8,706 bases of DNA, from the NCBI GenBank assembly GCA_023410975.1, contig JAEYPG010000697.1, forward strand, positions 1 to 8,706, given 5' to 3'. Below the pieces are notes generated by a model. It had not been told where the DNA came from and did not search any database. It was given only the letters and a program-made list of their open reading frames with translations. The DNA is from Pseudomonadota bacterium (GTDB taxonomy: Bacteria; Pseudomonadota; Gammaproteobacteria; Burkholderiales; Burkholderiaceae_C). Shown here one piece after another: positions 1 to 5,475 of the stretch. Each line of letters begins with the position of its first letter. Position 1 is the stretch's first letter. A program made the position numbers and the translations under genes.

Positions 1-10
1 GGTCCGGACA

Positions 11-68
11 CCGCGCGCGGGCCGCGCGGCGGGCCCGACGCCGTGGGCCGGCGTCCGGCGTGCGCCGG
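11..68. repeat. Cluster of three GC-rich hairpins
   Basis: Three perfect inverted repeats lie side by side just beyond the stop codon of the small minus-strand gene. The first pairs CCGCGCG (11-17) with CGCGCGG (23-29). The second pairs GACGCCG (37-43) with CGGCGTC (49-55). The third pairs CCGGCG (55-60) with CGCCGG (63-68); it shares base 55 with the second, so those two compete. The position fits a transcription end for the gene at 71-388, but neither strand has a T-run after the stems, so this is not a canonical intrinsic terminator. In sequence this GC-rich, six- to seven-base stems can also arise by chance. Confidence 0.35.
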
Positions 69-70
69 GA

Positions 71-388
71 TCAGGCGCGCTTGTTCGCCTTGGGCAGCTG
101 TTGCGCCCCCTTGACGAAGTCGGCGAAGGACACGTCCGCTGCGCCCTGGCCGGCTGCCTGTTGCTTGCCCGAAATCTTCGGCGGCTCGGGCTTGGCGTCC
201 GGGTCGATGGATGCGCGCACCGGCGCGGTGGAGCGCGTGGGCAGGGGCGCCTCGCGGTCGAGCTCCTTCCAGTTCTCGAAACCGCTCTTTTTCGCCACGC
301 GGTCGAAGGCGGCGGCCAGCGACGACTCCGGCGCACTCTTTTTCTTGTGGACGGGTGCGGCGGCGGGCGGCTGTTGGGTGTGCTTCAT
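71..388 (-). CDS. Small Pro/Lys-rich hypothetical protein, 105 aa
   Basis: I do not recognise this protein. It is short and hydrophilic, with no signal peptide or membrane segment. The first ~20 residues are rich in Pro, Gln, Lys and Ala (MKHTQQPPAAAPVHKKK). A more ordinary stretch follows (AAAFDRVAKKSGFENWKELD), then a Pro/Lys-rich linker, and a short C-terminal region (VSFADFVKGAQQLPKANKRA) that could form a helix. The ATG at 388 was chosen. A TTG at 418 would add 10 residues, but neither start has a convincing Shine-Dalgarno sequence. Codon use and the lack of a better ORF on either strand support coding. It probably acts in the cytosol; the basic, disordered ends would suit nucleic-acid or protein binding, but that is speculation. 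It lies downstream of the transporter operon on the same strand, separated by 121 bases. Confidence 0.65.
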   Translation of the reverse strand: MKHTQQPPAAAPVHKKKSAPESSLAAAFDRVAKKSGFENWKELDREAPLPTRSTAPVRASIDPDAKPEPPKISGKQQAAGQGAADVSFADFVKGAQQLPKANKRA

Positions 389-452
389 GGGTGGGTGGAC
401 GCTGACGTCCTGGGTCAAAGGTCAAAGCCGGCATTTTCGCCGCATACCGCAA

Positions 453-471
453 GCATCCGGGTTTCGGATGC
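453..471 (-). terminator. Hairpin after the transporter operon
   Basis: There is a perfect 7-bp stem, GCATCCG (453-459) with CGGATGC (465-471), around a 5-nt loop. It lies about 40 nt beyond the stop codon of the minus-strand microprotein gene and before the next gene. On the minus strand only TTGCGG follows the stem, so a U-tract is lacking. Position favours a terminator or RNA 3'-end stabiliser; sequence alone is weak. Confidence 0.4.
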
Positions 472-509
472 CGTGCCAGGACCCAGGCCTTCCGCCCGCG
501 TGCCGAAAA

Positions 510-632
510 TCACCGCACCTGGCCGCAGAACGCCAGGCCGGCCACGAAGTCGAGAATGTATTCCGGGTGCAACCATTGGCTGAACACCCAGGCCACCGTG
601 CCGGCCACGGCGAGCCCCAGGACGGCCCTCAT
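510..632 (-). CDS. 40-aa membrane microprotein translationally coupled to MFS transporter
   Basis: This is a 40-codon ORF starting MRAVLGLAVAGTVAWVFSQW and ending in FVAGLAFCGQVR. Residues ~3-20 form a convincing single transmembrane helix. A second, weaker hydrophobic stretch (YILDFVAGLAFC) follows after the polar turn LHPE. The ATG (630-632) overlaps the TGA stop of the transporter (629-631) as ATGA, and no Shine-Dalgarno sequence precedes it. Translation is therefore most likely reinitiated by ribosomes finishing the transporter gene, which gives co-expression. Small partner proteins of some MFS carriers, such as those next to oxalate/formate-type antiporters, are known. I infer a similar accessory or stabilising role in the inner membrane but do not recognise the family. 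The alternative is a chance ORF at the end of the operon; the exact 4-base overlap and the hydrophobic, Trp-containing sequence argue against that. Confidence 0.6.
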   Translation of the reverse strand: MRAVLGLAVAGTVAWVFSQWLHPEYILDFVAGLAFCGQVR

Positions 633-1852
633 GCCGCGGCCGGCGCGGCGCGCACGAGCGGCCGGTCGTCGATGGGCCAGTGCAGCAGCGCGGCCAGCAG
701 CCCCAGGCCGATGCCGGCCAGCCAGATCGCGTCGTAGGAGCGCGTTGCGTCGAACACCGCCGCGCCCAGCCACACGCCCAGGAAGGCGCCCAGCTGGTGC
801 CCGAAGAACACGAAGCCGAACAGCGTGGCGATGTACTGCACGCCAAACACCTGCGACACCAGGCCGTTGGTCAGCGGCACCGTGCCCAGCCAAAGGAAGC
901 CCATCACCGTGCAGAAGGCGTACAGGCTCCACGGGCTCAGCGGCAGCAGCACGAAGGCGGCCATCGCCAGCGAGCGGGCGAGGTACACGCCGGCCAGCAG
1001 GTGCTTGCGGCGATGCCGCCCGCCCAGCGCGCCCAGCACGTAGGTGCCCGCGACGTTGGCCAGCGCCACCAGGGCCAGGCCGGCCACGGCATGCCGCGCC
1101 GGCAAGCCCCGGTCGAGCACGTAGGCCGGCAGGTGGGCCGCGATGAACGCGAGCTGGAAGCCGCAGGCCAGGAAGCCCAGGTTGAGCAGCCAGAAGCCGC
1201 GGTGCGCAAAAGCCTCGCGCAGGGCGCTGGACAGCCGCTGCCGGCCCGGCGACGCGGCGGCCGGCCGGTCGTTGAGCGGCTTCGCGCAGGGCAGCAGCAG
1301 CGCGCAGGCCAGGCCCAGCGCCGCCAGCGCCCCGGCCCAGCCGAGCTGCCCGATCAGCCCCTGCGACGCGGGCAGCACGACGAACTGCCCCAGCCCGCCC
1401 ACCGCGCCGGCCATGCCCAGCGCCCAGCTGCGCTGCTGCGGCGCCACCAGGCGGCTGAGCGCGCCGTACACCGTGCCGAAGGCAGTGCCCGAGAGGCCCA
1501 TGCCGATGCACAGCCCGGCCGAGAGCGTGAAGGCCGTGGGCGTGGGCGCACGCGACATCAGCAGCAGGCCCGCCGCGTAGCACAGCAGCCCGCCGACCAC
1601 GACCCGGCGCGAGCCGAAGCGGTCCGCCACCATGCCGGTGATGGGCTGCGCCAGGCCCCAGACAAGGTTCTGCAGCGCGATGGCGAAGCCGAAAGCCTCG
1701 CGCGGCCAGCCGTGGCCCAGCGTGACCGGCATCAGGAAGATGCCCTGCGCGTGCCGCACGCCGAGCGCCAGCCCCATCACCAGGCCGCCGGCCACGACGA
1801 CCCGCCAGGGCCGGCTGCGCCGGTCCGCTTCGCATTCCACCACCGCATTCAT
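629..1852 (-). CDS. MFS transporter (MCT/OFA-like), 407 aa
   Basis: This is an inner-membrane secondary transporter of the major facilitator superfamily with the usual length and about 12 hydrophobic helices. Visible signatures are HAQGIFLMPVTLGHGW after helix 1 (residues ~34-49), QNLVWGLAQPITGMVADRFGSRR (61-83) carrying the MFS loop 2-3 motif, a glycine-rich helix 5 (GMAGAVGGLGQF, 146-157), and a hydrophilic central loop at ~190-215. The pattern resembles the monocarboxylate/oxalate-formate branch, so a small organic anion is a reasonable guess; the substrate cannot be read from the sequence. The ATG at 1852 was chosen because AGGAG (1859-1863 on the complement) lies 6 nt upstream. The longer reading frame to 1936 would run through the promoter. 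The gene is divergent from a LysR regulator, its probable controller, and its stop overlaps the start of a membrane microprotein. The C-terminal tail is short and Ala/Pro-rich. Confidence 0.92.
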   Translation of the reverse strand: MNAVVECEADRRSRPWRVVVAGGLVMGLALGVRHAQGIFLMPVTLGHGWPREAFGFAIALQNLVWGLAQPITGMVADRFGSRRVVVGGLLCYAAGLLLMSRAPTPTAFTLSAGLCIGMGLSGTAFGTVYGALSRLVAPQQRSWALGMAGAVGGLGQFVVLPASQGLIGQLGWAGALAALGLACALLLPCAKPLNDRPAAASPGRQRLSSALREAFAHRGFWLLNLGFLACGFQLAFIAAHLPAYVLDRGLPARHAVAGLALVALANVAGTYVLGALGGRHRRKHLLAGVYLARSLAMAAFVLLPLSPWSLYAFCTVMGFLWLGTVPLTNGLVSQVFGVQYIATLFGFVFFGHQLGAFLGVWLGAAVFDATRSYDAIWLAGIGLGLLAALLHWPIDDRPLVRAAPAAA

Positions 1853-1890
1853 TGACTGCTCCTGACCGGCCGCTCCCACGCCGGGTAGCG

Positions 1891-1903
1891 GCATCCGCGA
1901 TGC
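1891..1903 (-). promoter_or_regulatory. Small hairpin at predicted 5' end of transporter mRNA
   Basis: A perfect inverted repeat, GCATC-CGC-GATGC, lies directly downstream of the -10 box of the transporter promoter, so it would sit at or near the first bases of the transcript. It could stabilise the 5' end or serve as a small DNA operator. Five-base arms are short, and chance is a real alternative. Confidence 0.25.
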
Positions 1904-1907
1904 GGCC

Positions 1908-1936
1908 ATTACACTGGCGGCAGGAGAACGCCTCAA
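1908..1936 (-). promoter_or_regulatory. Sigma70-like promoter for the MFS transporter operon
   Basis: On the minus strand there is a -35 box TTGAGG (1931-1936), a 17-nt spacer and a -10 box TGTAAT (1908-1913, five of six matches to TATAAT). The predicted start of transcription is near 1901, giving a leader of about 50 nt that contains the AGGAG ribosome-binding site. It is the best promoter match I found in the window. The -35 box lies in the spacer of the inverted repeat at 1924-1946. Confidence 0.65.
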
Positions 1937-1946
1937 ACGAGTTCTC
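1924..1946. promoter_or_regulatory. Inverted repeat GAGAAC-N11-GTTCTC, candidate operator
   Basis: Perfect 6-bp arms (1924-1929 and 1941-1946) are separated by 11 nt in the 119-bp region between the divergent LysR gene and the transporter operon. The arms straddle the transporter's -35 box. The arm centres are 17 bp apart, about one and a half helical turns. A dimeric regulator bound here would sit on the -35 region and could repress the transporter or autoregulate the LysR gene. It is not an obvious T-N11-A LysR box, so assignment to the neighbouring regulator is inference from position. Confidence 0.45.
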
Positions 1947-1971
1947 GGTCAGCAACGCATGCGCTTCAGGA

Positions 1972-2874
1972 ATGTCAGCCCCGCTTCTTCGCCTCCCGTC
2001 GCTTGACTTGGTGCGCGGCTTCGTCGCGGTCGGGCGCCGCATGAGCATCACGCTGGCGGCGCAGGACCTGTGCCTGACGCAGTCGGCGGTCAGCCGGCAG
2101 GTCCTGGCGCTGGAGGAGGCGCTGGGGCTGAAGCTGCTGGTGCGCGGGCACCGCAGCATCGCCTTCACGCCGGAGGGCGAGCGGCTGTTCCGCAGCGCCG
2201 ACAGCGCGGTGCAGCAGCTGCAGGACGTGGTGGGCGCGCTGACCGGTCGCACCGGGCGGCGCATGGTGACGCTGACCTCCACCATCGGCGTGACCGGGCT
2301 GTGGCTGATGCCGCGGCTGGGCGCCTTCCTGCAACGGCATCCGGACATCGAGGTGCGCGTCTCGGCCAACAGCCGCGCAATGGACCTGCAGGCCGAGGGC
2401 ATCGACCTGGCGATCCGCTACGGCGCACGCGAGGCCATGCCGGCAGGGGCGCAACGCCTGTTCGGCGAGGACATCGTGCCGGTGGCGCATCCCTCGCTGG
2501 GCCTGGCGGCACTGTCGGCGCCGGAAACCGTGCAGGCGCAGGTGCTGCTGGAGTTCGACGGACCCTACCGACCCTGGCTGCAATGGAGCCCCTGGCTGGA
2601 GCGCCAGGGCTGGAGGGATTTGCGTCCCCGCGGCGTACTGCGCTTCAACCAGTACGACCAGCTCATCCACGCGGCCGTCGCCGGCCAGGGCATCGCGCTG
2701 GGGCGGCGCGTGCTGATCGCACCGATGCTGGCCGACGGGCGGCTGGTGGCGCTCGGCCCGCCGTTGCCGGCTCCGGCGGACTACTGGCTGATCCAGGCCG
2801 AGGCAAGCCCAGCACCGGAGGTGCGGGAGTTCATGGGCTGGATTGGCGCCGAGGCGGCGGCCTGCGCGGGTTGA
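1972..2874 (+). CDS. LysR-type regulator (GcvA-like subfamily), 300 aa
   Basis: This is a typical LysR-type transcriptional regulator in length and layout. An N-terminal winged helix-turn-helix occupies residues ~8-67 (SLDLVRGFVAV; SITLAAQDLCLTQSAVSRQV; LEEALGLKLLVRG; FTPEGERLF). A linker helix follows (~73-92), then the two-lobed periplasmic-binding-protein-like effector domain (~98-293). The effector domain has GLWLMPRLGAFLQRHPDIEVRV and DLAIRYG, as in GcvA-type members. The ATG at 1972 gives the normal N-terminus; AGGA directly abuts it, a poor ribosome-binding spacing. The in-frame ATG at 1900 would add 24 atypical residues and begin inside the transporter promoter, so I rejected it. The gene is divergent from the MFS transporter and microprotein operon, the classic arrangement for a LysR regulator and its target. 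The likely effector is the transported substrate or a related metabolite, which is unknown. Confidence 0.92.
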   Translation: MSAPLLRLPSLDLVRGFVAVGRRMSITLAAQDLCLTQSAVSRQVLALEEALGLKLLVRGHRSIAFTPEGERLFRSADSAVQQLQDVVGALTGRTGRRMVTLTSTIGVTGLWLMPRLGAFLQRHPDIEVRVSANSRAMDLQAEGIDLAIRYGAREAMPAGAQRLFGEDIVPVAHPSLGLAALSAPETVQAQVLLEFDGPYRPWLQWSPWLERQGWRDLRPRGVLRFNQYDQLIHAAVAGQGIALGRRVLIAPMLADGRLVALGPPLPAPADYWLIQAEASPAPEVREFMGWIGAEAAACAG

Positions 2875-2903
2875 CTCCTGCGCTTCGCTGCCGAAATGGC
2901 GCG

Positions 2904-2930
2904 GGTTCGGGGAACCAGGTCCGTTTCCTG
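2904..2930 (+). terminator. Weak hairpin after the LysR gene
   Basis: GGTTC (2904-2908) pairs with GAACC (2912-2916) around GGG, and GTTTCCTG follows a few bases later. It lies 30 nt after the LysR stop codon and before the next gene on the same strand. The stem is short and the T-run poor, so this is only a candidate. The rest of 2875-2978 shows no clear promoter, although the downstream gene presumably needs one. Confidence 0.22.
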
Positions 2931-2978
2931 CGGTCCCAAACACTTTGCAACACACGGCGCCCGGCATGGGGCGCACTT

Positions 2979-4286
2979 ATGGAAGTAGCCCTACTCGTCG
3001 CCCTCATCGTGCTCAACGGCCTGTTCGCCATGTCCGAGATCGCCCTCGTGACCGCGCGCAAGGCCCGGCTCCAGAAACTCATCGACGAGGGGGACAGCGC
3101 CGCCGCGGCGGCCGTCAAGCTCGGTGAGGACCCCACCCGATTCCTCTCCACCATCCAGATCGGCATCACCTCCATCGGCGTGCTCAACGGCATCGTCGGC
3201 GAGGCGGCGCTGGCCCAGCCGCTGGCGGCCTGGCTCGACGGCCTGGGCGTGCCGCAGCCCTATGCGGGCTACGGCGCCACGGGCCTGGTGGTGGTGCTCA
3301 TCACCTACTTCTCGATCGTCGTGGGTGAACTCGTGCCCAAGCGCCTGGGCCAGTCGCATCCCGAGACGCTGGCACGGCTGGTGGCCCGGCCCATCGACGC
3401 CTTGGCCATCGCCACCAAGCCGTTCGTGAGGCTGCTGTCGGTCTCGACGCAAGCGCTGCTCAAGCTGCTGGGGGTCAAGGACGGCAACAACAACGCCGTC
3501 ACGCAAGAGGAGATCCACGCCATGCTGGCCGAGGGCACGAGCGCTGGCGTGATCGAGCCCCATGAACAGACCATGGTGCGCAACGTGTTCCGGCTCGACG
3601 AGCGCCAGATCGGCTCGCTGATGGTGCCGCGCGCCGACGTGGCCATGCTCGATGTCAACGCGTCCTTCGAGCAGCACCTGGCCATCATTCAAGAGTCCGA
3701 CCATGCCCGCTTTCCCGTCGTCAAGGGCGGCATGGACAACCTGCTGGGCGTGATCAACGCGCGGCAATGGCTCTCTCGCACACTCCAGGGGGGCTCGCGC
3801 AACCTGGCGGAACAACCGCTGCAAGCGCCGCTGTACGTGCCCGAGACCGTTACCGGGATGGAGCTGCTCGACAACTTCCGCTCCTCGGATGTGCAGATGG
3901 CCTTCGTCATCGACGAGTACGGCCAGCTGCAGGGCATCGTCACGCTGCAGGATCTTGTCGAGGCCATCACGGGCGAATTCCAGCCGCGCGACCCGCAAAC
4001 CTCCTGGGCCGTGGAGCGCGAGGACAGCTCCTGGCTGCTTGACGGCCACATCCCGGTGCCCGAGCTCAAGGACCGGCTGGGGCTGGACGCCGTGCCTGAA
4101 GAGCAGCGCGGCCGCTACCACACCTTGAGCGGCATGATCATGCTCATGACGGGCCGGCTGCCCAGGCTCAGCGACACGGTGCAATGGGAGGGCTGGCGCT
4201 TCGAGATCGTGGACATGGACGGCAAGATCATCGACAAGGTGCTTGCCAGCCGGCTGCCCGAGATGCCGGCCGAGGCCCTCGGCTGA
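2979..4286 (+). CDS. CNNM/CBS/CorC_HlyC-domain membrane protein ('hemolysin family'), 435 aa
   Basis: This belongs to the UPF0053/CorC-HlyC family, bacterial relatives of CNNM and CorA-associated Mg2+/Co2+ transporters. The N-terminal DUF21/CNNM domain (residues 1-~165) has an N-terminal hydrophobic helix (VALLVALIVLNGLFAMSEIAL region, 3-23), ISTIQ-like re-entrant segments (FLSTIQIGITSIGVLNGIVGE, 55-75) and a third helix ending in the signature GELVPKRLG (116-124). Two CBS motifs follow (~205-265, starting near MVPRADV, and ~285-332, with FVIDEYGQLQGIVTLQDLVEAI). A C-terminal CorC_HlyC domain occupies ~345-425. Family members act at the inner membrane in divalent-cation handling, with the CBS pair probably sensing adenine nucleotides. 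The 'hemolysin' label is historical. The start ATG has GGGG 7 nt upstream. The length is normal and the gene looks intact. It is transcribed toward the hydrolase gene, with only 51 bases between the two stop codons. Confidence 0.93.
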   Translation: MEVALLVALIVLNGLFAMSEIALVTARKARLQKLIDEGDSAAAAAVKLGEDPTRFLSTIQIGITSIGVLNGIVGEAALAQPLAAWLDGLGVPQPYAGYGATGLVVVLITYFSIVVGELVPKRLGQSHPETLARLVARPIDALAIATKPFVRLLSVSTQALLKLLGVKDGNNNAVTQEEIHAMLAEGTSAGVIEPHEQTMVRNVFRLDERQIGSLMVPRADVAMLDVNASFEQHLAIIQESDHARFPVVKGGMDNLLGVINARQWLSRTLQGGSRNLAEQPLQAPLYVPETVTGMELLDNFRSSDVQMAFVIDEYGQLQGIVTLQDLVEAITGEFQPRDPQTSWAVEREDSSWLLDGHIPVPELKDRLGLDAVPEEQRGRYHTLSGMIMLMTGRLPRLSDTVQWEGWRFEIVDMDGKIIDKVLASRLPEMPAEALG

Positions 4287-4317
4287 ACGCTGAGCAGTCG
4301 GCGAGTCCACGGCTGGA

Positions 4318-4339
4318 ATCCGTGCGGACGGATCGTTTC
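4318..4339. terminator. Hairpin between convergent genes
   Basis: A perfect 6-bp stem, ATCCGT (4318-4323) with ACGGAT (4328-4333), encloses the tetraloop GCGG and is followed on the plus strand by CGTTTC. It lies in the 51-bp space between the convergent CBS-protein and hydrolase genes, where a terminator, possibly bidirectional, is expected. The T-run is only three bases. A second small repeat, ATCGT-TTC-ACGAT (4332-4344), overlaps it and the hydrolase stop codon. Confidence 0.45.
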
Positions 4340-5351
4340 ACGATGGGAGCGACGCTGAGCAAGCGGCGGCCTGGAACACCGGCCGCGGCGCCTCAGGCGC
4401 AGGCTCTTCAGGCGGCAACGCAAAAACCTCGCCCCGCGGCTGCGCCGGCAGCCGCCCGTGGCGCAGCCACTCCAGCGCCAGCGGCCACAGGCTGTGCTCA
4501 AAGCGGCTGTGGAAGAACGCGAAGTGGCCTACCCGCGCCTGGCCGATGGCCTCGGGCTTCAGGTGCAGGTGCGTGCGCGCGCTGTTGCGGTAGTAGCGCA
4601 GCAGCCGCTGCACCGCCGCCACCGTGCCGAACTCGTCGTCAGCCAGGCTCAGCGCCAGCGTCTCGCCGCGCACCGCGGCGAAGCGCGCGACCAGCGCGTC
4701 GATCTCGGCCTGCGGCAGCACCAGCGCGCCGCGGCGCCAGTTGTCCTCGAAGCGGGGATGCCGGGCGGTCCAGTCGCGCACCACGCCGCGCGGCGTGTCC
4801 TCCAGCCAGCCCAGGCGCCGGCCCGGGAAGTAGCCCAGCACGGCGGTCAGCGCCGGCATCACCACGTGCCACTTCAGCAGCAGGCGCAGGCGCCGGGCGC
4901 GGTGGTAGTCGCGCCAGTGGGCGTACTGCGCGCCCATGCTGAACACGCGCGAGACGCGGTGGCTGGAGGCCGCCAGCCCGATCAGGAAGCCGCCGACGCT
5001 GTGCGCCACGACCTGCACCGGCTGGCCCGCGAAGCGGTCTGACGCGGACTGCAGCGCCGCCTCGAAGTCCAGGCGGCCCCAGTCGATCCACCCCGCCTCG
5101 AAGCCGCGCAGGCTGCGCGGGCGCGACTCGCCGATGCCGCGGTAGTCGTAGCAAAGCACGTCGAAGCCATGCGCATGCAGGAAGGCGGCAAAGCGCGCGT
5201 AGTAGCGGCAGCGCACCGAGGTGGCCGGGTTGACCAAGACCACCGGGCGCTCCCGCCCCGGGCCGGGATGCTGCCAGGCGAAACCGTTGAGCCGGTATCC
5301 ATCCGCGGCAGTGAAGGAGACGGGTCGGGGCAAGGCGGCGGAAGAGTCCAT
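4338..5351 (-). CDS. Alpha/beta hydrolase (COG4757-like), 337 aa
   Basis: This is a predicted serine hydrolase of the alpha/beta fold, cytosolic, with no signal peptide or lipobox. Visible elements are an opening strand region (VSFTAADGYRLNGFAWQ, 11-27), the oxyanion-hole strand VVLVNPATSVRCRYYARF (37-54), the typical strand and turn FDVLCYDYRGIGES (63-76), and the nucleophile elbow VVAHSVGGF with Ser118. Candidate acids are D238/D239 in LADDEFGT, and the candidate catalytic His is H276 in GHFAFF. The first Gly of GxSxG is replaced by Ala (A-H-S-V-G), which is tolerated in the superfamily. The C-terminal ~35 residues form a Pro/Glu/Ala-rich tail. Substrate is unknown; an ester, thioester or amide is possible. 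The ATG at 5351 was chosen because a promoter lies upstream at 5380-5408, so longer versions starting at 5432 or 5423 would begin before the transcript. No clear Shine-Dalgarno sequence precedes the ATG. Confidence 0.88.
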   Translation of the reverse strand: MDSSAALPRPVSFTAADGYRLNGFAWQHPGPGRERPVVLVNPATSVRCRYYARFAAFLHAHGFDVLCYDYRGIGESRPRSLRGFEAGWIDWGRLDFEAALQSASDRFAGQPVQVVAHSVGGFLIGLAASSHRVSRVFSMGAQYAHWRDYHRARRLRLLLKWHVVMPALTAVLGYFPGRRLGWLEDTPRGVVRDWTARHPRFEDNWRRGALVLPQAEIDALVARFAAVRGETLALSLADDEFGTVAAVQRLLRYYRNSARTHLHLKPEAIGQARVGHFAFFHSRFEHSLWPLALEWLRHGRLPAQPRGEVFALPPEEPAPEAPRPVFQAAACSASLPS

Positions 5352-5379
5352 CTGTCGTTGCGGTGGCGTCGATGCACGG

Positions 5380-5408
5380 ATGCTAGGAACCGCGCCCGGC
5401 CGGCTCAA
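5380..5408 (-). promoter_or_regulatory. Sigma70-like promoter for the hydrolase gene
   Basis: On the minus strand there is a -35 box TTGAGC (5403-5408), a 17-nt spacer and a -10 box TAGCAT (5380-5385); each box matches consensus at four of six positions. The start of transcription would be near 5373, leaving a leader of ~22 nt before the ATG at 5351. The bases just upstream of and into the -35 box resemble those at the transporter promoter at 1932-1946. Confidence 0.5.
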
Positions 5409-5428
5409 ACGACAAGTTCTCATGCCTC

Positions 5429-5468
5429 GCATGCCCCGGCGGCATGCTGCGCGGCGGCCCGGCCGCGC
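5429..5468 (-). terminator. Two tandem GC hairpins after the 115-aa gene
   Basis: Two perfect 7-bp stems stand back to back. GCATGCC (5429-5435) pairs with GGCATGC (5441-5447) around a 5-nt loop, and GCGCGGC (5449-5455) pairs with GCCGCGC (5462-5468) around a 6-nt loop. They begin 7 nt past the stop codon of the minus-strand gene at 5476-5823 and end about 20 nt before the hydrolase -35 box. Position fits a transcription end separating the two genes, but no U-tract follows. It may act as a pause or 3'-end stabiliser, perhaps Rho-assisted. Confidence 0.42.
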
Positions 5469-5475
5469 CAGCTCG

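Noticed and set aside
1956..1963. CGCATGCG palindrome near the LysR start as an operator
   Set aside because: An 8-bp palindrome of G/C-rich composition is expected often by chance here, and its flanks do not extend the symmetry.
1852..1971. N-terminal extension of the LysR regulator from the ATG at 1852 or 1900
   Set aside because: It would place coding sequence over the divergent promoter and add residues not seen in the family; the ATG at 1972 gives the standard N-terminus.
510..2402. 630-residue open frame on the minus strand covering the transporter and part of the LysR gene
   Set aside because: It is a shadow frame: the translation is Arg/Ala/Gly-rich without family features and overlaps two well-supported genes. 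Only its last 40 codons, which lie beyond the transporter, look real.
2991..4310. 439-residue open frame antisense to the CBS-domain gene
   Set aside because: It is a His/Asp/Gly-rich antisense shadow of a well-supported gene. Long antisense frames are expected at this base composition.
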